Assembly: GCA_949296855.1 (NCBI GenBank)
Contig: CASFRN010000043.1
Span: forward strand, 1-58,260
Length of the DNA stretch: 58,260 nucleotides
Direction: 5' to 3'
Source: an uncultured Bacteroides sp.
GTDB taxonomy: Bacteria > Bacteroidota > Bacteroidia > Bacteroidales > Bacteroidaceae
Shown one piece after another: positions 26,291 to 36,300 of this stretch (its first letter is position 1; every line of letters starts with the position of its first letter). Under the pieces are notes generated by a model. The model was not told the origin of the DNA and searched no databases. It worked only from the letters and a program-made list of their open reading frames with translations. The translations under genes and the position numbers were made by a program.

Positions 26291-26371
26291 GAAGATACCT
26301 TCATCGGGCGATGAAGGTATCTTCGTAAGGTGTCGAAGATACCTTCGATGGCAGATGAAGACGCCTTCATC
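26291..26371. repeat. Array of three palindromes between ftsW and murG
   Basis: A perfect 15-bp stem GAAGATACCTTCATC (26291-26305) and its complement (26310-26324) with loop GGGC starts right after the ftsW stop. It is followed by TCGAAG-ATAC-CTTCGA (26333-26348) and GATGAAG-ACGC-CTTCATC (26354-26371). All share the core GAAG...CTTC. There is no T-run. The rest of the 285-bp gap (26372-26545) shows no gene; two overlapping open frames here are only by-products of the repeats. Confidence 0.85.
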
Positions 26372-26545
26372 AATAATCGAAGCTACATCCCTCCTCCGCT
26401 CCAACCATCCGAAACTACAGTTTTCACGAATGGAAACGGTTGTTTCGACCGCACAAAACTCCAGTTCTGTCCCGAAAGAACTGACAACCTGCAAAATTCA
26501 CTCAAATAAATGAAGAAACGCATGAACTAATTGCAAGTTTATTCC

Positions 26546-26553
26546 TACCTTTG
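26546..26553 (+). promoter_or_regulatory. -7 element in front of murG
   Basis: TACCTTTG matches TAnnTTTG. Transcription from about 26560 leaves a 15-nt leader before the ATG at 26575, so murG-murC-ftsQ-ftsA-(ftsZ) can have a promoter of its own inside the cluster. Confidence 0.55.
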
Positions 26554-26574
26554 CAGGAAAATATGAAGAGAAGA

Positions 26575-27705
26575 ATGGAAGAGAGTTTTAGAGTGATAAT
26601 CAGCGGAGGAGGAACCGGCGGACACATTTTTCCGGCGGTATCCATAGCCAATGCCATCAAAGAACAATATCCTGACGCGGAAATACTCTTCGTCGGGGCG
26701 GAAGGGCGTATGGAAATGCAGCGTGTGCCTGCCTTAGGATATAAAATCATCGGATTACCCGTCGCCGGATTCGACCGGAAACATTTGCTCCGCAACATCG
26801 GCGTACTGGTCAAGCTGCTGCGCAGCCAGATAAAGGCGCGTAAAATCGTAAAGACATTCAAGCCCGATGTAGCGGTAGGCGTAGGAGGATACGCCAGCGG
26901 GCCCACGCTGAAAGTAGCGGGCATGATGGGCATCCCTACCCTCATCCAGGAACAAAATTCATACGCCGGAGTCACCAACAAGCTGTTGGCGAAACAAGCG
27001 GCTAAAATATGTGTAGCCTACGAAGGCATGGAACGGTTCTTCGACAAAGACAAGATTATCCTGACCGGGAATCCGGTCCGGCAAGGATTGCTCAACCATA
27101 CCGTCAGCCGGGAGGAAGCGGCCCGCTCTTTCCGCCTCGACCCGGCCCGAAAGACAGTCCTCATCATCGGAGGCAGCTTAGGGGCACGCACCATCAACAA
27201 CTGCGTCATGCAGGGATTGGAAAAGATAAAGGCTTCCGGCGTGCAGTTCATTTGGCAGACCGGAAAGATATACATCGACGAAGCACGCGCCGCGGTAGCC
27301 CGTGCAGGCGAACTGCCCATGCTGTATACCACCGACTTCATTTCGGATATGGCTGCCGCCTACAGTGCAGCCGATCTGGTAATCAGCCGGGCGGGAGCAG
27401 GTTCCATCTCCGAGTTCTGCCTGTTGGCAAAACCGGTCATCCTGGTGCCTTCGCCCAACGTAGCGGAAGACCACCAGACCAAAAACGCATTGGCATTGGT
27501 GAACAAAAACGCCGCCCTCTATGTAAAAGATACAGAGGCGGTCGGAAAGTTGCTCGATACCGCTATCGCCACCGTACAGCAACCCGACAGATTGAAGAAT
27601 TTAAGTACGAACATCGCCAAGCTGGCTTTCAAAGACTCAGCCAATGTCATCGCAGCCGAAGTCTGCAAGCTGGCGGCACAATACAAGAAAGAACATGGAC
27701 GTTAA
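26575..27705 (+). CDS. murG: UDP-GlcNAc : lipid I N-acetylglucosaminyltransferase
   Basis: Makes lipid II from lipid I on the inner face of the membrane. 376 residues from the ATG at 26575 (MEESFRVIISGGGTGGHIFP). An ATG at 26563 and a TTG at 26551 are also in frame, but the TTG lies inside the -7 element. GT28 features: GGGTGGH, VGVGGYASGPT, QEQNSYAGVTNKLLA, GGSLGARTIN and the UDP-GlcNAc loop SRAGAGSISEF. The last codons overlap murC by 11 bp. Confidence 0.96.
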   Translation: MEESFRVIISGGGTGGHIFPAVSIANAIKEQYPDAEILFVGAEGRMEMQRVPALGYKIIGLPVAGFDRKHLLRNIGVLVKLLRSQIKARKIVKTFKPDVAVGVGGYASGPTLKVAGMMGIPTLIQEQNSYAGVTNKLLAKQAAKICVAYEGMERFFDKDKIILTGNPVRQGLLNHTVSREEAARSFRLDPARKTVLIIGGSLGARTINNCVMQGLEKIKASGVQFIWQTGKIYIDEARAAVARAGELPMLYTTDFISDMAAAYSAADLVISRAGAGSISEFCLLAKPVILVPSPNVAEDHQTKNALALVNKNAALYVKDTEAVGKLLDTAIATVQQPDRLKNLSTNIAKLAFKDSANVIAAEVCKLAAQYKKEHGR

Positions 27706-29071
27706 TACACTGAAATCGGTTTATTTCATCGGAGCGGGAGGCATCGGGATGAGTGCCTTGGTGCGTTATTTCCTTTCAAAAGGGAAAAACGTCGGAGGAT
27801 ACGACCGCACCGCAAGCGAACTGACCCGAAAGCTCGCCGCGGAAGGCGCCGACATCCACTACGAAGAAAACGCCGCGCTGATACCCCAGGCTTTCCTCGA
27901 CCCGCAAACGACGTTAGTGGTATATACGCCTGCTGTTCCTGCAAGCCACCAAGAATTGGCCTACTTCCGCACACACGGTTTCGAGATACAGAAACGCGCC
28001 CACGTATTGGGGCTGATTACCCGTACCGAACGGGGGTTGTGCGTAGCGGGCACGCATGGAAAGACCACTACTTCCACCATGGCAGCCTACCTGATCGACC
28101 ATTCACACGTAGGATGCAACGCGTTCTTAGGAGGCATTTCGAAAAATTACGGCACAAACCTGCTTCTTTCCGAGAAGAGTGACTTTGTTGTCATCGAAGC
28201 AGACGAGTTCGACCGCTCGTTCCACTGGCTGACGCCATACGCCACCGTCATTACCGCCACCGACTCCGACCATTTGGACATCTACGGCAGTCATGCGGCA
28301 TACGTCGAAAGCTTCCGGAAATACACATCCCTTATCCGCCCCGGCGGCTGCCTTATCCTGAAGAAAGGCATCGACCTGACTCCCGATGTACAACCGGGTG
28401 TCGCCGTCTATACCTATGCCACGGCAGAAGGAGACTTCCATGCCGAAAACATCCGCATCGGCAATGGGGAAATCATATTCGACTATGTTTCCCCGTTCGG
28501 AAACATCCCCGGCATCCGTTTGGGAGTGCCAGTCTACGTCAATATCGAGAATGGCATTGCCGCTATGGCATTGGCGCAGATAGCCGGAGCCACGGCAGAC
28601 GAAATCCGTAATGCCATGCCGGATTTCAAAGGGGTTGACCGCCGGTTCGACTTCAAGCTGAAGAACGGACGCACCGTGTTCCTAAGCGACTATGCCCACC
28701 ACCCGGCGGAAATCCGGCAAAGCGTGCAGTCCATACGGATGCTGTATCCCGACCGGAAGATTACCGCAGTATTCCAGCCTCATCTGTACACACGTACCCG
28801 CGACTTTTACCGCGAGTTCGCCGACAGCTTGTCTTTAGCCGACGAAGTCATCATGCTCGACATCTACCCGGCACGCGAAAAACCGATAGAAGGCGTAAGC
28901 AGCCGGCTGATTTACGACTGCCTCCGTCCCGGCATCGAAAAGACGCTGTGCCACAAGGAAGAATTGCTCGAAGTGTTACGTGCCAAGCGGCTGGAGGTGC
29001 TCATCACGCTCGGAGCGGGCGACATCGACGATTACGTACCACAAATTTACGAAATACTGAAGGATAAATGA
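27695..29071 (+). CDS. murC: UDP-MurNAc : L-alanine ligase
   Basis: Adds the first amino acid to UDP-MurNAc. 458 residues from the ATG at 27695 (MDVNTLKSVYFIGAGGIGMS); the earlier in-frame Met lies within murG. ATP loop VAGTHGKTTTSTMAAYL, EADEFDRSFHWLTP, DYAHHPAEIRQSVQSI and FQPHLYTRTRDFYREF. Complete. Overlaps murG by 11 bp and ftsQ by 4 bp, so the three are translationally coupled. Confidence 0.96.
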   Translation: MDVNTLKSVYFIGAGGIGMSALVRYFLSKGKNVGGYDRTASELTRKLAAEGADIHYEENAALIPQAFLDPQTTLVVYTPAVPASHQELAYFRTHGFEIQKRAHVLGLITRTERGLCVAGTHGKTTTSTMAAYLIDHSHVGCNAFLGGISKNYGTNLLLSEKSDFVVIEADEFDRSFHWLTPYATVITATDSDHLDIYGSHAAYVESFRKYTSLIRPGGCLILKKGIDLTPDVQPGVAVYTYATAEGDFHAENIRIGNGEIIFDYVSPFGNIPGIRLGVPVYVNIENGIAAMALAQIAGATADEIRNAMPDFKGVDRRFDFKLKNGRTVFLSDYAHHPAEIRQSVQSIRMLYPDRKITAVFQPHLYTRTRDFYREFADSLSLADEVIMLDIYPAREKPIEGVSSRLIYDCLRPGIEKTLCHKEELLEVLRAKRLEVLITLGAGDIDDYVPQIYEILKDK

Positions 29072-29805
29072 TAAAACGGATTCTTATACTCTGCGTATTG
29101 TTGGTGGTCTCCGCCTATTTAGCGGTAGCGGTCACTGTGCTCAACGACAAGCCCGACGGACAGGTTTGCCAAGGCATCGAACTGACCGTCAAGGACAGCA
29201 TGGACTACGGTTTCATTTCCGTAAAAGAGGTTAATGCCATCTTAAAGCGGAAAGGGTTGTCGCCTGCCGACAAGCGGTTAGACCAAATCAACATACGCCA
29301 GTTGGAAGAAGCCTTGTCCCGTCAACCTTTCATCGCCGAAGCAGAATGTTACTTCACGTCGGGAGGCAAAGTGGCGGTCGACATCTACCAGCGCATCCCC
29401 CTGCTGCGGGTCATGAGCAACAACGGCGACGAATACTACATAGACAATACCGGGAAAATCCTTCCCATAGCGGGAAAGGCGGTACACGTAACCATAGCTA
29501 CCGGCTTTATTGACCGGAAGTTCGCGCAAACCCAACTCTACCAGTTAGGGGAGTTCCTCCAGACCGATGCATTTTGGAATGCGCAAATAGAACAAATCAA
29601 CGTAACCCCCCGGCAAGAACTTGAAGTGGTTCCACGTGTGGGCAATCACATACTCTTTTTAGGGAAAGCCGAGGATTATAATGAAAAATTCCGTAAATTG
29701 CAGACGTTCTATACCCAAGCGCTCAACCAAGTAGGCTGGAATAAGTACGAACGGATAAGCGTAGAGTTTAATAACCAGATTATTTGTACAAAAAAAGAGA
29801 AATAA
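29068..29805 (+). CDS. ftsQ: Cell division protein FtsQ
   Basis: 245 residues. Short cytoplasmic N-terminus, membrane helix about 4-24 (LILCVLLVVSAYLAVAVTVL), then a POTRA-like region with DYGFISVKEVNAILKRKGLS and RQLEEALSRQPFIAEAECYF, and a beta domain ending in YERISVEFNNQIICT. Scaffold of the divisome that links FtsL/FtsB with FtsWI. Position between murC and ftsA supports the call; FtsQ sequences diverge widely. Starts 4 bp inside murC. Confidence 0.92.
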   Translation: MIKRILILCVLLVVSAYLAVAVTVLNDKPDGQVCQGIELTVKDSMDYGFISVKEVNAILKRKGLSPADKRLDQINIRQLEEALSRQPFIAEAECYFTSGGKVAVDIYQRIPLLRVMSNNGDEYYIDNTGKILPIAGKAVHVTIATGFIDRKFAQTQLYQLGEFLQTDAFWNAQIEQINVTPRQELEVVPRVGNHILFLGKAEDYNEKFRKLQTFYTQALNQVGWNKYERISVEFNNQIICTKKEK

Positions 29806-29808
29806 GAT

Positions 29809-31383
29809 ATGGCAGTAACAGATTTTATAGCAGCAATCGAACTGGGTTCAAGCAAAATCACAGGCGTTGCAGGCAAGAAAAACGCTGACGGAAGCATCCA
29901 CATCCTTGCTTACGCCAGCGAACATTCTTCCGACTGCATCCGGAAAGGCATCATCTACAATCTGGACAAGACAACGCAATGCCTGGCTTCCGTCATCGGA
30001 CGGATGGAAGAACAGTTACAGGCTTCCATCAAGAAAGTCTATGTGGGAGTAGGCGGACAGTCGCTCCGGAGCATACGCAACACAGAGGAAAAGCAATTGG
30101 ACGAAGAAGTGAAAATCTCGCAGGCGCTGATAGACGACCTGATGAGAAGCAACCGTGAAATGCCGCTGATAAATCAGGAAATACTGGCTGTCGAACCGCA
30201 AGAATATAAAGTGGGAAACCAGCTTACCACCGAACCGGTAGGCATTCCTACCGAACACATCGAAGCCCATTACGTCAACCTCATTGCCCGCAACACCCTG
30301 AAAAGCAATATCCGCCAGTGCGTCCGCCAGGCAGGATACGAAGTTGCCGACTACCTGCTTTCACCGGTTGTAACTGCCAACATCGTATTGACGGCAAGCG
30401 AAAAGCGTTCGGGCTGCGCGCTGATTGACTTCGGTGCCGATACCACGACCGTGTCGGTATACAAGAACAACCTGCTGCGCCACTTGGCGGTCATCCCGTT
30501 AGGAAGCAGCAACATTACCAAAGACATCACCAGCCTGCAAATCGAAGAAGAAGACGCCGAACAGCTGAAGCTGCGTTATGCCAGCGCCTATACCGAGCCC
30601 GCCGAAGAAGAAGACATCAGCCAAGAGTATGCCATCGACGGCAGATGCTCCATCCGGGCACGCAAGCTGGAAGACATCGTAGAAGCACGCACCACCGAAA
30701 TCCTGGAAAACGTATGGAACCAAATCAAACTGTCGGGATACAGCAACGAACTGCACGCCGGAGTCGTCTTCACCGGAGGCGCTTCGCAACTGCCTAACCT
30801 GAATAAAGCCTTCACGGCGGTCACGAAAATCGACAAGATACGCCTTGCGCAGACAGGCAACGTAGAAATCAGCGACGGCCGGCAAGACATTACTCCCAAC
30901 GGTACGCAGAACACGCTAATCGGCCTGCTGGCGGCGGGAAAGGAAAATTGCTGCAAGATTGACCCGCACAAAAGCCAGTTGAGCTGGATCCAGCAACAGG
31001 AAGAGGAAGACGAGGCCGCCAAGAAAGCGGAAGCGGAACGGAAACAGAGAGAAGCGGAAATCCGGCGGAAGAAAGAGGAAGAGGAGCGGTTAAAACAGCT
31101 AGCCATCGAAAAGCAACGCCAGGAAGAAGAGCGCGCGCGGAAACGCTTGCAGGACTGCGAAACCCTGATTACCGAAGCCAAGCGGTTGGCGGAACGGAAA
31201 AAGTTTAAAGAATCGCTCGCCAAGATAGAAGAAGCGCAAGCCATGAAGATTCCCCAAAAAGAAGACGAACTGAACGCCCTCTACGACAAGGTGACTCTAC
31301 AGAAAAAGGCGAACAACCCGTTCACCCGTTTCCTCAACAAGCTGAAGACCGAGGCGGACGAGATGATGAAAGGAGAAAATTAA
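29809..31383 (+). CDS. ftsA: FtsA with C-terminal coiled-coil extension
   Basis: Actin-like ATPase that ties FtsZ to the membrane. 524 residues against about 420 in E. coli. The actin fold spans 1-385: FIAAIELGSSKITGVAG (phosphate 1), CALIDFGADTTTVSVYKN (phosphate 2) and VVFTGGASQLPNLNKAF (adenosine motif). Residues from about 395 form a charged coiled coil (EEEDEAAKKAEAERKQREAE and on), followed by NNPFTRFLNKLKTEADEMM, which can form the amphipathic membrane-targeting helix expected at an FtsA C-terminus. So the extension would act as an arm between the body and the membrane anchor. Starts 3 bp after ftsQ. Confidence 0.95.
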   Translation: MAVTDFIAAIELGSSKITGVAGKKNADGSIHILAYASEHSSDCIRKGIIYNLDKTTQCLASVIGRMEEQLQASIKKVYVGVGGQSLRSIRNTEEKQLDEEVKISQALIDDLMRSNREMPLINQEILAVEPQEYKVGNQLTTEPVGIPTEHIEAHYVNLIARNTLKSNIRQCVRQAGYEVADYLLSPVVTANIVLTASEKRSGCALIDFGADTTTVSVYKNNLLRHLAVIPLGSSNITKDITSLQIEEEDAEQLKLRYASAYTEPAEEEDISQEYAIDGRCSIRARKLEDIVEARTTEILENVWNQIKLSGYSNELHAGVVFTGGASQLPNLNKAFTAVTKIDKIRLAQTGNVEISDGRQDITPNGTQNTLIGLLAAGKENCCKIDPHKSQLSWIQQQEEEDEAAKKAEAERKQREAEIRRKKEEEERLKQLAIEKQRQEEERARKRLQDCETLITEAKRLAERKKFKESLAKIEEAQAMKIPQKEDELNALYDKVTLQKKANNPFTRFLNKLKTEADEMMKGEN

Positions 31384-31385
31384 AT

Positions 31386-31482
31386 GAATAGTTAATAATG
31401 AATAGTGAACAACGAAAGATGCGTGAAACCATCAATCATCAACTATAACTATTAACTGCCGACTATTAACTATTAACCGATA
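31386..31482. repeat. Imperfect inverted repeats between ftsA and ftsZ
   Basis: The 105-bp gap contains GAATAGTTAATAATGAATAGT near its left end and ACTATTAACTATTAACC near its right end, which pair imperfectly. The same words occur in the gap before the second susD (45717-45790). It may hold regulatory structure but shows no gene. Confidence 0.6.
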
Positions 31483-31488
31483 AGAATT

Positions 31489-32802
31489 ATGTCTGACGAA
31501 ACAACAATGCCTTTCGACTTTTCGAACGGCGGAACACCGAGCATCATCAAAGTAATCGGTGTAGGAGGAGGCGGCGGAAACGCGGTCAACCACATGTACA
31601 GAGAAGGAATCCACGACGTGACATTCGTCGTATGCAATACAGATAATCAGGCGCTCAACGAATCTCCCGTACCCATCAAGCTGCAATTGGGACGCGAAGG
31701 ATTGGGGGCGGGAAACCGTCCCGCACGTGCCAAGGCGGCTGCCGAAGAAAGCATGCCAGACATCGAGAACATGCTGAAAGACGGCTGCAAGATGGCTTTC
31801 ATCACCGCCGGCATGGGCGGAGGGACAGGGACAGGAGCCGCTCCGATTATCGCCAAGACAGCCAAGGATATGGGAATCCTCACCGTAGGCATCGTCACGA
31901 TACCTTTCCTTTTCGAAGGGAACAAGAAAATCGACCAGGCGCTCGACGGGGTGGAGGAAATGAGCAAGCACGTCGATGCCCTTTTGGTCATCAACAACGA
32001 ACGCTTGCGCGACGTGTACTCCGACCTCAGCGTGATGAACGCCTTCGCCAAAGCCGACGACACCCTTTCGGTGGCAGCCAAGAGCATTGCCGAAATCATC
32101 ACCATCCGCGGTAAGATCAACCTCGACTTCAACGACGTGAAAACCGTACTCAAAGACGGAGGCGTTGCCCTGATGAGCACCGGTTACGGCTCGGGAGAAG
32201 GACGCGTCACGCAAGCCATCAACGATGCGCTCCACTCGCCCTTGCTGAACAACAACGACATCTTCAACTCGAAGAAAGTCTTGTTCAACATCTCCTACAG
32301 CACAAACAGCGACCTGATGATGGAAGAAATGAACGAAGTGCACGAGTTCATGAGCCGCTTCGGCGACGATGTGGAAACCAAGTGGGGTCTGTACATCGAC
32401 GACAGCCTGGAAAACAAGGTCAAGTTCACCATCTTAGCCACCGGATTCGGCATCAAGGACATTCCGGGCATGGACGATGCCATGACGAAAAAGCGTACCC
32501 TTGAAGAGCAGAAAAGGCAGGAAGAGGAAGAACGCATCCGCCAAATCAAAGCCACGCGGCGCAACGATTATTACACCAGCGAATGCCGGAACGACAAGAA
32601 GAAAGGCAACTACAAGTTCTACATCTTCACGCAAGACGACTTAGACAACGATGATGTCATCAGCATCGTAGACACAACCCCGACGTACAAACGGTCGAAA
32701 ACCGCGCTCGACAACATCCGCCAGCGTGCCACCGCCAACGAAACAGCGGCACAAAAGCCGTCGGCCAACGAAAGCGGCTCTACCATGATTACGTTTAAAT
32801 AG
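31489..32802 (+). CDS. ftsZ: Cell division GTPase FtsZ
   Basis: Tubulin-like protein that forms the Z ring. 437 residues. GTP-binding signature GMGGGTGTGAAPIIA, T7 loop NLDFNDVKTVL and the preceding GGGGGNAVNHM. The GTPase core ends near 330; after it comes a charged linker (EEQKRQEEEERIRQIKATRR). A segment like the C-terminal FtsA-binding peptide, VDTTPTYKRSKTALD, lies about 45 residues before the end rather than at it, and the protein finishes in ANESGSTMITFK. Last of the division genes, 30 bp before the YqeY-like gene. Confidence 0.97.
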   Translation: MSDETTMPFDFSNGGTPSIIKVIGVGGGGGNAVNHMYREGIHDVTFVVCNTDNQALNESPVPIKLQLGREGLGAGNRPARAKAAAEESMPDIENMLKDGCKMAFITAGMGGGTGTGAAPIIAKTAKDMGILTVGIVTIPFLFEGNKKIDQALDGVEEMSKHVDALLVINNERLRDVYSDLSVMNAFAKADDTLSVAAKSIAEIITIRGKINLDFNDVKTVLKDGGVALMSTGYGSGEGRVTQAINDALHSPLLNNNDIFNSKKVLFNISYSTNSDLMMEEMNEVHEFMSRFGDDVETKWGLYIDDSLENKVKFTILATGFGIKDIPGMDDAMTKKRTLEEQKRQEEEERIRQIKATRRNDYYTSECRNDKKKGNYKFYIFTQDDLDNDDVISIVDTTPTYKRSKTALDNIRQRATANETAAQKPSANESGSTMITFK

Positions 32803-32832
32803 ATAATACAAACCTTTTAAATACATAAAGCG

Positions 32833-33282
32833 ATGGATTTATTCGAACAGATCAGCAATGATATCAAGGAAGCCATGAAGGCAAAAGACAAGGTTCGTCT
32901 CGAAACCTTGCGCAACGTGAAAAAAGTATTCCTCGAAGCCAAGACCGCTCCGGGAGCCAACGATACACTAACCGATGAAACCGCGTTAAAACTGATGCAG
33001 AAGCTGGTGAAGCAAGGAAAAGACGCTGCCGAAAGCTATGTGCAAGCCGGCCGTCCGGAATTAGCGGAAGCGGAAATGGCGCAAGTCCGTGTCATCGAGA
33101 CCTACTTGCCGAAACAACTTGCTCCCGAAGAATTAGAAGCCAAGCTGAAAGACATCATCGCCCGTGTAGGGGCTACAAGCGCCAAAGAAATGGGCAAGGT
33201 AATGGGCGTAGCCACCAAAGAACTCGCCGGATTGGCTGAAGGCCGTGCCATTTCCGCCAAAGTAAAAGAACTTTTAAATTAA
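32833..33282 (+). CDS. GatB/YqeY domain protein
   Basis: 149 residues. Helical YqeY domain: MDLFEQISNDIKEAMKAKDK and LRNVKKVFLEAKTA, a middle LVKQGKDAAESYVQAGRPEL and the C-terminal GKVMGVATKELAGLAEGRAI. This domain is also the tRNA-binding tail of GatB, so a role in tRNA metabolism is suspected but not shown. It follows ftsZ after 30 bp, an arrangement common in Bacteroides, and is closed by a strong hairpin. Confidence 0.92.
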   Translation: MDLFEQISNDIKEAMKAKDKVRLETLRNVKKVFLEAKTAPGANDTLTDETALKLMQKLVKQGKDAAESYVQAGRPELAEAEMAQVRVIETYLPKQLAPEELEAKLKDIIARVGATSAKEMGKVMGVATKELAGLAEGRAISAKVKELLN

Positions 33283-33285
33283 TAA

Positions 33286-33347
33286 GGAATGAAGAGGGTG
33301 TATCAAAATAGAAATAAGCTTTCATTTTGAGACACCCTCTTCATTCC
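33286..33347. terminator. Bidirectional terminator between the dcw cluster and the HTCS gene
   Basis: Arms 33286-33309 and 33324-33347 (GGAATGAAGAGGGTGT...ACACCCTCTTCATTCC) pair over 24 bp with one mismatch and a 14-nt loop. The right arm overlaps the last codons of the minus-strand HTCS gene, so one structure serves both convergent genes. Confidence 0.85.
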
Positions 33348-36300
33348 AAAGCTTTTCCCTCCTGATATTCCGTAGGAGAAATGCCGTACAGCCGCTTAAA
33401 GGCATTCGAGAAATGCGTCTGGCTGTTGAAACCTACGGCGTATGCCACCTGCGTAATGGTGTACTCCTTACTCTTCAATAATTCCGCCGCCTGACGCAGC
33501 CGGATGGTACGGATAAAGTCACTGGGAGTCAGGCTGGTCGATTCCTTGATGCAGCGATACAGATGCGTGCGGCTCATCCCTACTTCTTGCGTCAGCATCT
33601 CCACATTCAGCATCGGGTTGCTGATGTTCGCGTTAATCGCCTTCATAATCCGTTCCAAAGCCACTTGATTATCGGGTTGCAGCGTTACAGACGCCACCTT
33701 GCCTTCCTGCATCTGAGTGCCCGAATACTTTCCTTTCAAGCGCAAGCGGTTTGCTATCAGGTTTTCTATCAGCGCATACAGTTCGTCGAAGTCGAAAGGC
33801 TTGCCCAAATAGCCGTCCGCTCCTTGCCCCAGCCCTTCAATGCGGTTGGCAAACTCCGTTTTCGAAGTCAGCAGAATCACGGGAATATGGTTGGTATTGA
33901 CATTCTTCTTCAATTCCCTCAGCATCCGGATGCCGTCCCATTCAGGCATCATCACGTCCGAAATGATGATGTCAGGCTGTCCGGTGATGGCCTTCTTATA
34001 GCCTTCCAGCCCGTTTTCCGCCGTTTCTACCCGGTAATAAGCCGACAGGTTATCCACCAAGAAGTTACGCAAATCCTCGTCGTCGTCAATGACCAATGCC
34101 TTGAAGTGGGTGCGGGTACGCCCTTTCTTCTCTTCTTCCACTGCCTTTCCATAATCCATCCGTGCCTCGGCGCGCAAAGCTTGCAAAGGCGTTTCGGCGG
34201 GCGTTTCCGCCAGTTCCTCTTTCTTCAGGTGTTTGCATCCCAAGGGCAAACGCACCACAAAACGGCTGCCCTGTACATCTTTCCGGTTTTCGGCGTAAAT
34301 CACCCCGTGATGGAGCCGCACCAGCAACTGGCATAAGTTCAGCCCGATGCCGAAGCCCAACGGGGCAGAAGAGCGGTTGGCGCCGCTTTGGTAAAACCGC
34401 TCGAATATCTTCTTCAGCTCCTTTTCGTTCAGCCCCTTGCCCGTATCCGATACGGTAATCTCCATATACGACTGCAACGGGCCCGCCGCGTGCGGGTCAT
34501 TTCCCGTACCCACCCGGATGTGGACCTGTCCGTTTTCCGGAGTATATTTCAATGCGTTCGTCACCAGGTTCACCAGCACTTTGTCGAAATTGCCCGGGTC
34601 TATCCACACCGAAGGCAAGGAATCGGCGAATTCCGCGTCCAAGGTAATGCCTTTTTGCTGGGCCTGTTCCGCGTAAGCGTCAACCAGACCGCTCACGAAA
34701 CTCCGCATATCGGTTTCCGCAAACCGGATGACCATATGCCCTTTGTCTATCCGGCGGATATCCAGCAGCTGGTTCAGCAGGCGCAAGATGCGGTTGGCGT
34801 TGTATCGGATGGTAAGCAGCTTCTTGGTGGTGTCCGCGTCATACTCCCGCTTCAGCAGCTTGTCCAAGGGAGTGACAATCAAAGTGAGCGGCGAACGGAT
34901 TTCATGGGCGATGTTGATGAAGAACTGCAGCTTCATCTCTCCCACCTGCTCACGGCGCTTCCGCTGCACGGAGACATACAGCAGATAGCCTATCCCTATT
35001 ATAAATAAGGTATAGACCAATCCAGCCCAGCCAGTCCGGTACCAAGGCGAAGCAATGTGGATACGCACTGATTTCACCGGCGAATACACCCCGTTCTCAC
35101 ACGCCCGTATCTGCAGCGTGTACTTGCCCGAAGGCAAGTGCGGATACAAGATGCGCCCTTCACCCGGGCGGGTCGGGTTCCACGATTCTTCAAATTCCTT
35201 GATGCGGTATTCGTAAATGATGTTGCGCGCGTCGCGGAAATCCATCGTCGATACGTGCAGCAAGAAGTTATTGTCGGTTGCCGAAAGGTAAAAACGGCCG
35301 GCGTCTATCACGTCTTGCTTCACCACCGGCTTGCCGCCCGAAAGCGTCTGCCGGGTCACCTTCTGGTTGCGGATGAACAGGTCCGTGATGCAGGGAGCCT
35401 TACCCAACTGAATCGGATAGATATCGTCAGGATTAAAACGGGTGATGCCGCGTTCGCCGCCGAAGCAGATGGTGCCGTTCTTGCCCTGCGCGTAGCACCC
35501 CTGCAAGTACTTCTTGTCTTCCAGTCCGTTGCCCGTATAATAATTCGTAATCTTTTTCCGGTCGGGCGAAAGGTAAGCGATGCCCTGCGCGGTGCTGCAC
35601 CACAAACCGCCGCGGCGGTCTTCTACAATGCCATACACTTGATTGTCCGGCAGCCCCTGGGCGGTGGTAAACACCTCGTGCCGCTTTGTCTCCAGGTCAT
35701 AGCCCAACAAGCCGTTCTGCGTGCCGATCCATATCTTCCGGTCTTTCCCTTCCACGATGCTGTACGCGCTGACCCGCACCATCTCGCGGAAAGGGAGGTG
35801 CACGAAAGCGCGTTCCCGCAAATCGTAGCAACTGATGCCGCCGTGGTGGGCGGTCCACATATTGCCTTCCGAATCACACAAGAGGGCGGAAATCCAATAG
35901 TTCACCAGTTCATTCCGGTTGGTCACCGGCGTTTCATAATTCGTCATGGAAAATTCGCCCGACTTCCGGTCGTAACGCAAGATGCCTTCTCCCATTACCG
36001 CGGCATACAAGGCTTGGTCGGGCCCTTCCGTTATCCAGCGCATCACATAATCGCCTTGGATGGGGTATTTCAGGTGCAACCGTTTCGTCTTCCGGTCCAA
36101 GGTGTACAGCCCCCGCCCGTTCACGCCTACCCAGAAAGTGCCTTCGCTGTCTTCATACATCGACCCTGCCGTGTGCTCCACAGCGATGTAGTCCACAATG
36201 CCGCCTTCCGCGTCCAGCAGGTAGATGCCGTCGCTCTCCACCGAGCACCACAGCGTGTCCTCTTTGTCATAATACAAGGCGGAAATGCCGCCCGCCATCT

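Noticed and set aside
26234-26513. Two small open frames over the ftsW-murG gap
   Set aside because: Their peptides merely repeat the palindromes (IPSS-DEGIF phrases); no independent evidence.
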